From NCBI RefSeq assembly GCF_000613125.1, contig NZ_HG964497.1:3861938-3925937 (forward strand): a DNA stretch of 64,000 bases, written 5' to 3'. Of this stretch, positions 32,081 through 41,639 are shown one piece after another. Each line of letters opens with the position of its first letter. The stretch's first letter is position 1. The position numbers were made by a program, and so were the translations under genes. The notes below the pieces were generated by a model that saw only the letters and a list, made by a program, of their open reading frames with translations, ran no database searches and was not told the origin of the DNA. Source of the DNA: Bacillus sp. EB01. Lineage in GTDB: Bacteria; Bacillota; Bacilli; Bacillales; Cytobacillaceae.

Positions 32081-32896
32081 TCAACTTAGCAGCAAGTCAG
32101 TGCCTTCCTTGTATTCTGGAAAAATCTCGGGGTGAAGGATATGAGCGATTTGAGCGAGACCGTTCAGTAAAAGGGGAGAGGGGCGGCAAAATAATGGCTC
32201 ATCAAGGATATAAAGCTGATTGTTTTGCATGGCCTGCATCTCGTCCCAGCCGGGGCGCTTCTTAATGACCTTTGGATTCACTTTCTTTTTATGTACACCT
32301 ACCCAAACAACGCCAATGACGTCAGGGTTTCGCTGTTTGACATCGTCCCAATCAGTTTGGACACTAGCTTCATAGTGGTTCTCAAATACATTCCTTCCGC
32401 CAGCGAGCCTGCTCATTTCAGTCAGCCAATTCGAGCCGCCAGGAGTGAAGACCGGCTTTGCCCACCATTCCCAGTAAACCGTTTTCGGGACAGTTACTCT
32501 CTTACTTAGCAAATCATAGTGTTCCAAAATACGGTTGAACTTTTCATGCACGCGAGTTGCTTTTTCTAGTGTACCGGTAACCTTTCCGACAAACAAAAGA
32601 CAATCGCCAACTTCCTTAAGTGTCTTTGGGTTAGGAACGATTACATATGGCAGGTTATGCTTTTCCAATTCTTCAATATTCCGTTCCATTCCAGGGACAG
32701 ATAAGGAGGCCAGCACCAAATCGGGATTTAAAGCTGCAGCCATTTGCATATCAATGTTCAAATCAGGCCCTAGCCTTGGAAGGGTACTAACTTCGGCTGG
32801 CCAGTCGGAAAAATCATCAACAGCAATCAAGGATGACGACAACCCTAAATAGGCAACAAGTTCGGTATTGCTAGGACAAAGTGAGATTAGTTTCAA
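32081..32896 (-). CDS. BtuF-like cobalamin-binding protein without signal peptide
   Basis: 271 residues of the periplasmic-binding-protein helical-backbone family (BtuF/FhuD type): LISLCPSNTELVAYLGL at the start, LPRLGPDLNIDMQMAAALNPDLVLAS, and NPDVIGVVWVGVHKKK. The start, a TTG after AGGGAGGGATG, gives no signal peptide or lipobox, so the protein should stay in the cytosol. Such proteins are often called cobalamin-binding; the ligand is not proven. No ABC permease or ATPase adjoins. Confidence 0.85.
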   Translation of the reverse strand: MKLISLCPSNTELVAYLGLSSSLIAVDDFSDWPAEVSTLPRLGPDLNIDMQMAAALNPDLVLASLSVPGMERNIEELEKHNLPYVIVPNPKTLKEVGDCLLFVGKVTGTLEKATRVHEKFNRILEHYDLLSKRVTVPKTVYWEWWAKPVFTPGGSNWLTEMSRLAGGRNVFENHYEASVQTDWDDVKQRNPDVIGVVWVGVHKKKVNPKVIKKRPGWDEMQAMQNNQLYILDEPLFCRPSPLLLNGLAQIAHILHPEIFPEYKEGTDLLLS

Positions 32897-32999
32897 AGAA
32901 TCATCCCTCCCTAATTTAAAAATACACGTAAAAGACCGTGTGTTTTAATTCTATTTTTGGATACATTAAAAACAGACCAAACTGCTTGAGGTGAAGATT

Positions 33000-33488
33000 G
33001 TGCGAAAAATAACCAGGCGCCACCTTGCATTTAACGTATCGATTATACTTTTTCCCTGGCTGACATTGCTGTTTATTGGTAAGCGAAGCTTCAAACGTTA
33101 CTGGTTTAGCGGCGTATTCATTATTTTTTTTGAACTATTAAACCATATTTATGGACACAGGAGAAATTGGTGGAAATTCTATGATGGACGAAAATCGTTT
33201 TTTAAGGACGAATTGCCATTTACTGTCGGGCTATATATGCCACTTTCAATGTGGATCCTAAAATTTTCGTATGGGAATTTTAAAAAATTTGTGGTGATGA
33301 ATGTGGTTGCCGACGGGCTTTTTGCTTTCGTTTTTATCAAAATCCTCAAGAAACTGAAAATCATCGGCCTGAATAAATTAACCCATCTCCAGTTTTTTGT
33401 TTACCTGCATTATAAAGCATATCTTTTGTATGGGGTGCAATATTTGTTTGAAAAACTGAAGGGGAATCGTACAGATTCTTCTTATTAA
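33000..33488 (+). CDS. hypothetical membrane protein, 162 aa
   Basis: 162 residues, basic, with about three to four hydrophobic segments (near 8-25, 33-50, 75-95, 98-115). Start is GTG at 33000 because GAGGTG lies six bases upstream; the in-frame GTG at 32991 overlaps that site. I do not recognise the family. It faces the acyl-CoA ligase gene across a terminator. Confidence 0.7.
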   Translation: MRKITRRHLAFNVSIILFPWLTLLFIGKRSFKRYWFSGVFIIFFELLNHIYGHRRNWWKFYDGRKSFFKDELPFTVGLYMPLSMWILKFSYGNFKKFVVMNVVADGLFAFVFIKILKKLKIIGLNKLTHLQFFVYLHYKAYLLYGVQYLFEKLKGNRTDSSY

Positions 33489-33489
33489 A

Positions 33490-33518
33490 AGAAATACCCC
33501 AGCCGAAAAGCGCTGGGG
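33490..33518 (-). terminator. intrinsic terminator
   Basis: CCCCAGC/GCTGGGG stem (33497-33518) with T-rich run on the minus strand (AAAAGAAAT on the plus strand). It ends the leftward acyl-CoA ligase gene. Confidence 0.8.
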
Positions 33519-33537
33519 AACACTTCAGTGAATCTCC

Positions 33538-35130
33538 TCAATTCACAAAACGGCCTGTTTTGCCATGCTTCTCCCAATACTCGTTCCGTAAATGAACCTT
33601 CTGTATTTTACCGGATGCTGTTTTCGGAAGTTCCTCGACGAAGGTAATCCCGGTTACTGCCTTGAAATGGGCTAATTTTTCCCGTGAAAAAGCGATAAGT
33701 TCTGCATCTGTGACCAGTTGTCCATCCCTGACGACAACAAATGCGTGTGGTGTCTCACCCCATTTTTCATGAGGGACGGCAACGACAGCCGCTTCCAGGA
33801 CTGCAGGGTGCTCATACAACACCCCTTCAACTTCAATCGAAGAGATATTTTCACCGCCGCTTATGATGATATCCTTTTTTCTGTCGACTATTTCAATATA
33901 GCCGTATTCGTCAATGGTCCCCATATCGCCTGTATGGAGCCAGCCATTGCGAATCGTTTCCATTGTTGCTTCGTTATTTTTCCAATAGCCCAGCATTACA
34001 CCATGACTTCTTGTAACAATCTCGCCAATCTCCTTGCCATTGCGGGCTACATCATCACCATGCTCATTTACGACCCGGACATCGCAGCCTATCATTGGGT
34101 AACCGGCTTTAGCCTTAATACGCGTTTTATCATCGGAGGTTAGGTGGCTATGCTGGGAACGGATTGTCGAAACCAAGCTTAACGGTGTTGATTCCGTCAT
34201 TCCATAGACCTGGATGAATTCCCAGCCAAGCTCTTTTTCAACCCGGGTAACGAATGCCGGAGGAGGGGCAGAGCCAGCGATGACCACTCGGACCGGCTGC
34301 TCAATTTTCAACTGATGTTTCTCGTTGTATTGCAGCAAGGAATTCAGGACGGTTGGTGCCATATGTAAAACTGTTACTTTGTGGTCTTGTATGGCATTGA
34401 AAATCGATTCTGGTGTTGCATTTTTCAAGCAAATATGGGTTGAGCCGTTGGCTGTATAATAAAATGGCGATCCCCAGCCGTTAACATGGAACATTGGCAG
34501 GACATGTAAGTAAACATCCTCGTCACGGACACGTAAATGATGCATCGTGCTCAAAGCATGCAAATAGTTGTTTCGGTGGGTGAGCATGACGCCTTTTGGG
34601 TTTCCAGTAGTCCCGCTCGTGTATAACAAGCTGCACACATCGTTTTCATCGAGTTCTTCACGGTCAAAGGTTGTGTTTGGAAAACTTCCGAGCCAGCTAT
34701 TGTAATCGGTTTCATTTGTTTCAGCGGATTTATAGTGAACAATGATGTGTTCGACTGTGGCTAAGCGCTGCTTGATCGGATGAATGAGGTGGTACAAATC
34801 CTCATCAACAAGGAGAACCTTTGATTCACTATGATTTAAAATGAACAAATAATCTTCCGGCTTCAAGCGGATATTGAGTGGAACCATCACTGCGCCAAGC
34901 TGGAACACACCATAAAAGCCTTCAAGCATCTCAACGGTGTTCGGCGCGAGGTAGGCAACCCTGTTTTCCTTTTTGACACCTAGCGACCTTAATCCATGTG
35001 ACAGCTGATTGACCCTGCCAAGCAGTTCCTTGTATGTAAACACCCGATCATCACAAAACACAGCTTGTTTGTCACCATATAAATTCGCCGCCCGATCTAA
35101 AAATTCATTCAAAACTAAAGGTACATTCAT
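33538..35130 (-). CDS. long-chain acyl-CoA ligase (AMP-forming)
   Basis: 530 residues of the ANL family. Motifs: LLYTSGTTGNPKGVMLTHRN (P-loop), YGMTESTP, and the hinge region GWLHTGDMGTIDEYGYIEIVDRKKDIIISGG with the Lys in TASGKIQK near the end. Activates a fatty acid to its CoA thioester. The length and ends resemble the medium/long-chain ligases of Bacillus. Single gene, AAGGAGGC ribosome binding site. It may feed acyl-CoA to beta-oxidation enzymes such as those at 44.9-50.5 kb, but lies in a separate unit. Confidence 0.93.
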   Translation of the reverse strand: MNVPLVLNEFLDRAANLYGDKQAVFCDDRVFTYKELLGRVNQLSHGLRSLGVKKENRVAYLAPNTVEMLEGFYGVFQLGAVMVPLNIRLKPEDYLFILNHSESKVLLVDEDLYHLIHPIKQRLATVEHIIVHYKSAETNETDYNSWLGSFPNTTFDREELDENDVCSLLYTSGTTGNPKGVMLTHRNNYLHALSTMHHLRVRDEDVYLHVLPMFHVNGWGSPFYYTANGSTHICLKNATPESIFNAIQDHKVTVLHMAPTVLNSLLQYNEKHQLKIEQPVRVVIAGSAPPPAFVTRVEKELGWEFIQVYGMTESTPLSLVSTIRSQHSHLTSDDKTRIKAKAGYPMIGCDVRVVNEHGDDVARNGKEIGEIVTRSHGVMLGYWKNNEATMETIRNGWLHTGDMGTIDEYGYIEIVDRKKDIIISGGENISSIEVEGVLYEHPAVLEAAVVAVPHEKWGETPHAFVVVRDGQLVTDAELIAFSREKLAHFKAVTGITFVEELPKTASGKIQKVHLRNEYWEKHGKTGRFVN

Positions 35131-35645
35131 CCCATTGCCTCCTTTTTAATTTGAATTTTCTGACAGACCAATTTTAACATATTCTTATAAAAATGAGCAG
35201 TAAGATGGTGGAAGAAAGGAATTTCAATCATTTTATAGAATAGAAAACTATCAATATTTTGAATTCCATTATTGGAATTAGATGCGGAGTTATTTTTATA
35301 GCAATGACTATAAAAGCCATAGCAAATACTAACTACTTTTGTAACTAGAATATAGTAGGGGCCTGGCCCAGGTGAACTTCGTAATAGTATTGACTAATAA
35401 GACGGCTAGTGAAAAGAGAATATTTAAATAGTAATTACTATTCAATACCGTAGTAGTAACTGACTAGATTCCTCTTGATAAGGTAGTGAGGGTCAGACCC
35501 GGGCCATATGGTATATAGTCATAACTATCAAAATCGGACTAGGAAGGGTAACCATTTTTACCCTAGCTATGTTTATTCCAATAAGATTTATTATGCCGCC
35601 GCTACGCAAAGTCGGTCAGTAAGGATGATTATGAAATTTCAAAAT
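35131..35645. repeat. gene-free stretch with degenerate palindromes
   Basis: A gene-free region of about 515 bases rich in short inverted repeats: AATTCCA/TGGAATT (35262-35279), TAGTAGGGG-CCTGGCCCAGG (about 35353), GTAGTGAGGGTCAGACCC (about 35483), and ATAGTAATTACTAT-like words near 35298, 35319, 35384, 35428 and 35514. No ORF with ribosome binding site. The 35353 and 35483 words look like diverged copies of one palindrome. Confidence 0.5.
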
Positions 35646-35647
35646 TA

Positions 35648-35677
35648 AAAACCCCGCCAAAGCAGTAGCGGGGATTT
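35648..35677 (-). terminator. intrinsic terminator
   Basis: CCCCGC/GCGGGG stem (35652-35673), A-run on the left and T-run on the right; ends alr. Confidence 0.85.
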
Positions 35678-35678
35678 T

Positions 35679-36866
35679 CTATACATATTCGAGTAAAGAG
35701 GAACCAAGCGAGCCCTTGGACGAGTTTCTACTCGATTCTAGATAAACTCTCGGCACCCGCTTGCCAACCAGGCAAACAACCTCATAATTTATTGTACTCA
35801 TTAGGCGGGCGATTTCGTCAATTTCTTGAAATGCATTGCCGTTTTGGCCAAAAATGACTGCCTCATCGTCAAATTGACATGAGGGGATATCAGTTACGTC
35901 AATCATGGTCTGATCCATGCAAACCCGGCCTACAATTGGAGCCTTTTGTCCCTTAACAAGGAATTGGCCGCGGTTTGAGAGCAGCCTTGAAAGGCCGTCA
36001 GCATACCCGATCGGCAGGGTGGCAATGACGCTTTCCTTCGGTGGTAAAAATGTACACCCATAGCTGATCGGCTGGTTGGCAGGGACAATTTTAAGAGAGG
36101 CGATTTTCGTTTTCAGCGTCATAGCCTGTTTTAGCGTTACAATACGCTTTTTCAATGATGCATCTGGATACAAACCATACAATCCAATGCCGACGCGGAC
36201 CATATCAAGATGCATGGAAGGGAAAGACATTGTTGCGGCAGTGTTGCAGCAATGCTTGAAAGGAATGTCGATTTTGTGCTTTTCCAAAAATGAAACCACC
36301 ATTTGGAATTGTGAAAACTGTTTAGCCGTATAAGAAGGGTCTTCGCTGTCCGCATTTGCGAAATGGGTGAAGATTCCCTTTAAGAGTACATTGTCTCCAG
36401 ACTCGCACATTTTTGCCAACGCCAAGGCTTCCTCTTTCGTTTGGACACCAATTCTGGTCATTCCAGTGTCGATTTTTAGATGAACCGCAACACTTCTTTT
36501 CATTTCCCTCGATTGATTGATAATTTCTTGTAGGGTTTCCTCTGAAAAAACCGTCAGCTCTATATTTGCCAAAATAGCTTTTTTCACAGAGCGGGCAGGG
36601 GTATGCCCTAATACGAGGATGGGCTCATTTATACCAGCTTGTCTAAGTTCAAGCGCCTCATCAAGAAGGGCGACTGCCAGATATTCCGCACCAGCCAGCA
36701 ATGCCGCCTTTGCGACTCGGACAGAACCGTGGCCGTACCCATCAGCTTTTACGACCGCCATTAACTTCACGTTTTCCCCAATGTGCTTTTTAAATTGTTC
36801 TGTATTGTATGTTATGGCCTCTAATGAAATTTCTGCCCATGTATCCCGATAGCTCTGCTGAATCAC
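35679..36866 (-). CDS. alr: alanine racemase
   Basis: 395 residues, fold-type III PLP enzyme. The PLP lysine lies in AVVKADGYGHG near residue 39, the catalytic Tyr in ISYGCTFLPP, and the substrate region in VGRVCMDQTMIDVTD. Makes D-alanine for peptidoglycan, or starts D-alanine breakdown with ald next door. Starts with GTG after GGGGGGATC. Downstream of ald in the same direction, with a hairpin between, so read-through from ald is possible but limited. Confidence 0.95.
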   Translation of the reverse strand: MIQQSYRDTWAEISLEAITYNTEQFKKHIGENVKLMAVVKADGYGHGSVRVAKAALLAGAEYLAVALLDEALELRQAGINEPILVLGHTPARSVKKAILANIELTVFSEETLQEIINQSREMKRSVAVHLKIDTGMTRIGVQTKEEALALAKMCESGDNVLLKGIFTHFANADSEDPSYTAKQFSQFQMVVSFLEKHKIDIPFKHCCNTAATMSFPSMHLDMVRVGIGLYGLYPDASLKKRIVTLKQAMTLKTKIASLKIVPANQPISYGCTFLPPKESVIATLPIGYADGLSRLLSNRGQFLVKGQKAPIVGRVCMDQTMIDVTDIPSCQFDDEAVIFGQNGNAFQEIDEIARLMSTINYEVVCLVGKRVPRVYLESSRNSSKGSLGSSLLEYV

Positions 36867-36897
36867 GCTGATCCCCCCAGTTCAACTTAGATGGGAA

Positions 36898-36925
36898 ATC
36901 CCTCAAGAAAAATACCTTGAGGGAT
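36898..36925 (-). terminator. hairpin between ald and alr
   Basis: ATCCCTCAAG/CTTGAGGGAT perfect 10-bp stem with an AAAAATAC loop; the minus-strand T-run is short (TTTCCC), so it may only attenuate. Confidence 0.65.
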
Positions 36926-36938
36926 GTATTAGCTATTA

Positions 36939-38069
36939 TTATCTTGCAACTGCAATTTTGCCAAAAGCATCGTCTACGGATACATAGTTATATTGCAGGT
37001 CGCGTGCAACTGCTTCGTACGTTACTTCACCGTTAGCCACGTTGACTCCGAGCTTCAGTGCCGGATTTTCAGAGATGGCTTTTTCAATGCCTTTGTTGGC
37101 AATTTGAAGCGCATAAGGAACCGTTACATTTGTCAAAGCCATGGTAGACGTTCTTGGTACGGCACCAGGCATATTCGCAACAGAGTAATGAACAACTCCG
37201 TGCTTGATGTAAGTAGGGTTGTCATGAGTTGTTACATGATCAATCGTTTCAACGCTTCCACCTTGGTCAATGGCTACGTCCACAATGACCGAACCTGGCT
37301 TCATGGATTTGACCATTTCTTCTGTTACGAGCTTTGGTGCCTTTGCACCTGGAATCAGGACAGCACCGATGACAAGATCTGCTTCCTTTACAGCCTGGGC
37401 GATGTTGTAAGGATTGGACATCAATGTCTTGATGTTGTTTCCGAAAATATCATCCAAATAGCGGAGACGGTCAGCGCTCAAGTCTATGATGGTAACCTCT
37501 GCGCCGAGGCCAATTGCCATTTTGGCTGCATTTGTGCCGACGATCCCACCGCCGACGATTGTAACTTTGCCTCGGCTTACCCCAGGTACTCCCGAGAGAA
37601 GGATGCCTTGTCCGCCATTGACTTTTTGTAAATACTGAGCGCCGATTTGCGCAGACATCCGTCCAGCTACCTCACTCATTGGCGTAAGAAGTGGGAGCGT
37701 GCGATTTACGGAAACCGTTTCATACGCGATAGCCGTTACGCCGGCCTCTTTAAGTGCCTTGGCAAGGAATGGCTCAGCAGCAAGGTGAAGGTAGGTAAAC
37801 AGGATTAATCCCTTACCGAAGTAGTTGTATTCACTTTCAAGTGGTTCCTTAACTTTCATAACCATTTCAGCCTGCCATACCTTTTCAGCTGTTTCAATTA
37901 TTTCTGCACCGGCCTGGATATAATCTTCATCCGTAAAGCCGCTTCCAACGCCGGCCTCTTTTTCAATCAGCACCTTGTGGCCTGCTTGGACAAGTGTAAG
38001 AACCCCTGCTGGAGTGAGGGCTACACGGTTTTCGTTGTTTTTAATTTCTTTCGGTACACCAATAATCAT
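36939..38069 (-). CDS. ald: alanine dehydrogenase
   Basis: 376 residues. Signature: [20 protein letters not shown] at the start, the substrate Lys in [14 protein letters not shown], the NAD motif [18 protein letters not shown], and [20 protein letters not shown]. Converts L-alanine, NAD and water to pyruvate, NADH and ammonium; also needed for normal sporulation in B. subtilis. AAGGAGG ribosome binding site. A cre-like palindrome lies about 90 bases upstream and an AdeR-like activator gene is next, as in B. subtilis. Confidence 0.96.
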   Translation of the reverse strand: MIIGVPKEIKNNENRVALTPAGVLTLVQAGHKVLIEKEAGVGSGFTDEDYIQAGAEIIETAEKVWQAEMVMKVKEPLESEYNYFGKGLILFTYLHLAAEPFLAKALKEAGVTAIAYETVSVNRTLPLLTPMSEVAGRMSAQIGAQYLQKVNGGQGILLSGVPGVSRGKVTIVGGGIVGTNAAKMAIGLGAEVTIIDLSADRLRYLDDIFGNNIKTLMSNPYNIAQAVKEADLVIGAVLIPGAKAPKLVTEEMVKSMKPGSVIVDVAIDQGGSVETIDHVTTHDNPTYIKHGVVHYSVANMPGAVPRTSTMALTNVTVPYALQIANKGIEKAISENPALKLGVNVANGEVTYEAVARDLQYNYVSVDDAFGKIAVAR

Positions 38070-38159
38070 TCGGAAATCCTCCTTGAAAAATGGGTTTGTG
38101 TTTCTTTATCCTTAGAATAATCCATGGAAAAGGAAATTTACATTGTTCAAAGAAGAGAA

Positions 38160-38173
38160 AGTAAGCGCTTTCT
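38160..38173. promoter_or_regulatory. cre-like palindrome upstream of ald
   Basis: AGTAAGCGCTTTCT matches the cre consensus TGWAANCGNTNWCA at 12 of 14 positions (both ends differ). It lies 91 bases upstream of the ald ATG, a position suited to CcpA control. Confidence 0.5.
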
Positions 38174-38216
38174 TTTGTGTGGATTTCACAAATCGTTCAG
38201 TAATTCACAAATAAAC

Positions 38217-38370
38217 AAAAGCGCAAGCGCCTTGGTCATCGCCGTACAAACTGGAAGGACTTTGACTGAGATAAAGGAATCACGAAGAGCGTAAGCGATT
38301 CGATGATGACTTATCGTAGGGAGGAGGCTTGAAGTTTGCTAGGCGATAGGTGCTGGAGCTAGATGTAGAC
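38217..38370 (+). repeat. dispersed Bacillaceae-type repeat element
   Basis: About 150 bp, starting AAAAGCGCAAGCGCCTTGG and ending CTGGAGCTAGATGTAGACA, with an internal AGGAATCACGAAGAGCG...TTATCGTAGGGAGGAGGC. I recall this consensus from many intergenic sites in Bacillus-like genomes. A shortened copy lies at 23592 in this window. It has no ORF. Position: between ald and adeR. Confidence 0.7.
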
Positions 38371-38434
38371 ACACTTTATATAAAAGTTATCCACAGTCGC
38401 GAAATTTATAACTTCCTGATAAACGACGAGAAAG

Positions 38435-39670
38435 TCAGTGATTGAATTTTTCCAGCTTAATATCAACAAATAAACTCACCTTCTGATTTGGGTCTTTCAA
38501 ATTAATGTCTCCTATTTCAGAAATTCGCTTTAAGCGGTAATTCAGCGTGTTGATATGGACATTGAGGGCCTTGGCCGTATCCTGTATATTGCAATCTTTA
38601 TTCAGATACGTCTCCAAGGTTTCAATCAGGTCGGTATGGTTCTTTCTGTCATAGTCTTGCAATTGTTTAAGAGCAGAGTTCCCAAGCTCTCCCTTTGTTG
38701 ATTTTTCCAAAAGGATGTCTAGGTGTTTAAAAATTCCCAAGCTTTGATAGCTGTATATTTCCCTAGTTTCGGCCGGAAATTTTCGTTTAATAGCTAAAAC
38801 CTTTTGTGCCTCTACATACGCCTTTTCGATGTGTAAAAAATCGCTGTATATACCGCTAAATCCTTGTACGAGTGAGGGAACATCATATCTGTCCATCATC
38901 TTGTAAATAAACTGCTCACTGAAAATAGTCAATGTTTCAACCGGATTTACATTACGGTCAAGAGAAATGAGCATCACCAATTGCTGCTGGTCAAAGGTAT
39001 AAAGGAGAACGGCTGGTTTTTGAATCGTCCGCAATTGATACGAAACCTGCTTTTCAGTTTCATTTTTTATGTCACTTAAAAAATTAAACACCATAATCGA
39101 ATAGGAAGGAGGGGGTGTAATTTTTAGCGACTGGAATTGCAGGTGGATTTCCTCGTTTGAATGGTAATGGCCTGTTAGCAGCTTCCAAAAAAATTCGTGA
39201 GATTGTTCGTCCGTTTTGTGTTTTCGTGCATGAACTTGAATTAATTTATTTTTTGTCGCTTCAGCTGCCCGTTTGAGCAGACCCATTCCTTCTTCGCCAA
39301 GCGTTTTTTCAACCTCTAGTGCCCAAATAAACCCCAGCAGCTCATCATTTTTCCAAACCGAAATAGCAACCCTGTCGCCAAGTCCAATTTCACTAACGGT
39401 TTTTATCCGTACTGGTTCCCTGGTTTTCAAAAGCTGTGGAATCACACCATTTTTCCACAATGAATTGATGACCTTTTCTGGAACTCGGCGGCCCATTATC
39501 GTTGCAACCCGGGCAGGGTCTGTTCTGTCATCATGAGTACTATAGGCAAGCAGACGGTGGTTTGCGTCCTCGATTGTAATCGGGCAGTGCAGAACTTCAC
39601 TAATCCTATCCGCTATTTCATCAAGACTATCAAAACTTTCGGTAAAAGGATCTTGTTTACTTGCAGCCAT
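38435..39670 (-). CDS. adeR: AdeR-like PucR/CdaR-family transcriptional activator
   Basis: 411 residues. The N-terminal sensor-like region (about 15-150) reads ISEVLHCPITIEDANHRLLAYS, and the C-terminus holds the PucR-type HTH (about 350-405: TYLNKDCNIQDTAKALNVHI and NTLNYRLKRI). In B. subtilis AdeR activates ald, and here the gene also lies directly next to ald. That neighbour relation is the basis for the symbol; other PucR-family roles (purine, proline) are possible. Both genes point leftward; a 365-base gap contains the dispersed repeat and the cre-like site. Confidence 0.82.
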   Translation of the reverse strand: MAASKQDPFTESFDSLDEIADRISEVLHCPITIEDANHRLLAYSTHDDRTDPARVATIMGRRVPEKVINSLWKNGVIPQLLKTREPVRIKTVSEIGLGDRVAISVWKNDELLGFIWALEVEKTLGEEGMGLLKRAAEATKNKLIQVHARKHKTDEQSHEFFWKLLTGHYHSNEEIHLQFQSLKITPPPSYSIMVFNFLSDIKNETEKQVSYQLRTIQKPAVLLYTFDQQQLVMLISLDRNVNPVETLTIFSEQFIYKMMDRYDVPSLVQGFSGIYSDFLHIEKAYVEAQKVLAIKRKFPAETREIYSYQSLGIFKHLDILLEKSTKGELGNSALKQLQDYDRKNHTDLIETLETYLNKDCNIQDTAKALNVHINTLNYRLKRISEIGDINLKDPNQKVSLFVDIKLEKFNH

Positions 39671-39826
39671 ACGTTACACCTTTTTCTATGATATGATTTT
39701 TATATAGTGTTTATCGTAATTACACAATACACAAAGAGTCGATTTGTGTATATACCACAAATGTGATTTTGTCTTAAAATTATGAGAATTGTCAACAATT
39801 TGACACTTTTAAGAATAAAATGGTAA

Positions 39827-39840
39827 TGTAAGCGCTATCA
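39827..39840. promoter_or_regulatory. cre site upstream of the permease
   Basis: TGTAAGCGCTATCA agrees with TGWAANCGNTNWCA at all 14 positions. A TATAAT (39849-39854) lies just downstream, and TTGACA (39800-39805) upstream of it, so bound CcpA would overlap the promoter and repress. Not tested. Confidence 0.65.
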
Positions 39841-39955
39841 AAAAATTGTATAATAAATTTCAACTGCTAGGTTTACTAGAATAATAGTTTGGGTTAAATG
39901 TATGTAGTTGGGAACAAGTGGGGGACAGGGAAAATTAAAACGTGGGGGTAGATGT

Positions 39956-41377
39956 ATGCAGAAAACTAAGCAACCAAATCAGCTTCAAAGAGGGCTGGAA
40001 GAACGGCACATTACGCTTATGTCACTTGGTGCAGCAATCGGGGTTGGCCTTTTCCTCGGTTCGGCTTCGGCTATCAAGCTCGCCGGACCTGGCATTATTA
40101 TTGCTTATGCGTTTGCCGGTATGATCATTTTCTTTATCATGCGGGCGCTAGGGGAAATGGCAATTGAAAAACCGGTGGCCGGATCATTCAGCCAATATGC
40201 GCGAGATTATTTAGGTCAATTACCAGGTTTTTTGACTGGCTGGAACTATTGGCTGCTATGGATTGTTACGTGTATGGCAGAGATAACCGCGGCAGGAATT
40301 TACATGGAGTACTGGTTTCCTGATGTCCCTCGTTGGATTTGGGCGCTTCTTGCACTGGGAATCATGGTCGCTGTAAACTTTTTGGCAGTTAAGGCCTTTG
40401 GAGAACTTGAATTTTGGTTTGCGGCTATTAAGATCGTGACAATTATTTTTATGATTGTTAGTGGACTTGGCATCATCATTTTCGGAATTGGAAACGGAGG
40501 CATTGCAACAGGTATCAGTAATCTTTGGGAAAATGGCGGTTTATTTCCAAACGGTCTGACTGGTGTTCTCCTTTCCCTTCAAATGGTTATGTTTGCGTTT
40601 CTAGGAGTTGAAATGATTGGCATTACCGCTGGGGAAGTCAAAAATCCGAAGAAAACATTAAGAAGGGCAATCGACACAGTCTTTTGGCGAATTCTCCTGT
40701 TTTATGTCGGGACCATGATTGTCATGATGTCGATTTACCCATGGCAGGAAATCGGTGTAAAAGGCAGCCCGTTCGTATTGGTGTTTGACCAGCTGGGCAT
40801 TCCGGCAGCCGCGGGAATTATAAATTTTGTCGTTTTGACCGCAGCGCTATCTTCCTGTAACGGGGGAATATTCAGTACAGCAAGGATGCTTTTCAACCTC
40901 GCAGAAAACGGCGATGCACCAAAGAAACTTGGGATGGTGAATAAAAATGGCGTTCCAAGCAAAGCAGTTATGCTTACAGGGAGCGTGTTATTGTTCGGTG
41001 TTGTCCTAAATTATTTGGTGCCGGAAAAAATCTTTATATGGTTAACTGCTGTTTCTACCTTTGGTGCAATCTGGACATGGTCTATGATCCTGCTATCACA
41101 AATCAAGTACCGTAGAACTTTGTCTAAGAAGCATGCTTCATCACTTACATATAAAATGCCGCTATTCCCGTTCACTTCCTACTTTTCGCTCGCTTTCCTG
41201 GCAATGGTAATTGGAATGATGGCATATTCGCCAGATACAAGAATAGCGGTTATTGTCGGACCGTTATTCCTGGCAACCTTAGTAGCCTTCTATTATGGCA
41301 AGGGCTATCATAAGAAAAATCAGATAGCTAATCAACAATCCACAGTAGATTTAGAAAGACCTATAAAAGAAGCTTAA
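39956..41377 (+). CDS. amino-acid permease (AAT family, possibly alanine)
   Basis: 473 residues with about twelve transmembrane segments. The AAT-family signature occurs at the start: LEERHITLMSLGAAIGVGLF, SAIKLAGPGIIIAYAFAG and MRALGEMA. Position next to adeR, ald and alr, divergent from adeR, suggests uptake of alanine or D-alanine/serine/glycine (AlaP/YtnA or CycA type); this is inference from context. Start at 39956 chosen for GGGGGTAG upstream. A perfect cre site precedes it. A strong terminator follows. Confidence 0.85.
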   Translation: MQKTKQPNQLQRGLEERHITLMSLGAAIGVGLFLGSASAIKLAGPGIIIAYAFAGMIIFFIMRALGEMAIEKPVAGSFSQYARDYLGQLPGFLTGWNYWLLWIVTCMAEITAAGIYMEYWFPDVPRWIWALLALGIMVAVNFLAVKAFGELEFWFAAIKIVTIIFMIVSGLGIIIFGIGNGGIATGISNLWENGGLFPNGLTGVLLSLQMVMFAFLGVEMIGITAGEVKNPKKTLRRAIDTVFWRILLFYVGTMIVMMSIYPWQEIGVKGSPFVLVFDQLGIPAAAGIINFVVLTAALSSCNGGIFSTARMLFNLAENGDAPKKLGMVNKNGVPSKAVMLTGSVLLFGVVLNYLVPEKIFIWLTAVSTFGAIWTWSMILLSQIKYRRTLSKKHASSLTYKMPLFPFTSYFSLAFLAMVIGMMAYSPDTRIAVIVGPLFLATLVAFYYGKGYHKKNQIANQQSTVDLERPIKEA

Positions 41378-41383
41378 ATGTAG

Positions 41384-41420
41384 ACAGGTTCCTTACCCTA
41401 TGGGAGGAACCTGTTTTTTT
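41384..41420 (+). terminator. intrinsic terminator
   Basis: ACAGGTTCC/GGAACCTGT stem (41384-41414) followed by TTTTTT. Confidence 0.93.
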
Positions 41421-41639
41421 GCTGCGGAAGTCAAAGTTATGAAGGTGGCTTAGAGACGACGGTGTATTATGAGTGGCGGTTTGATACCACGACTAAAGGA
41501 ATTCATCGGGAAGGGAAGTCTTTAAATAGCTAATGAGTAATTTTTATAGAGGTGACCAGCGCGCTCCTTAAGCAAAAATGCAAAAGCTTAAATACATATG
41601 CTGTACTAAACAAAAACGGATTTGAAGATATCAAGTGAT

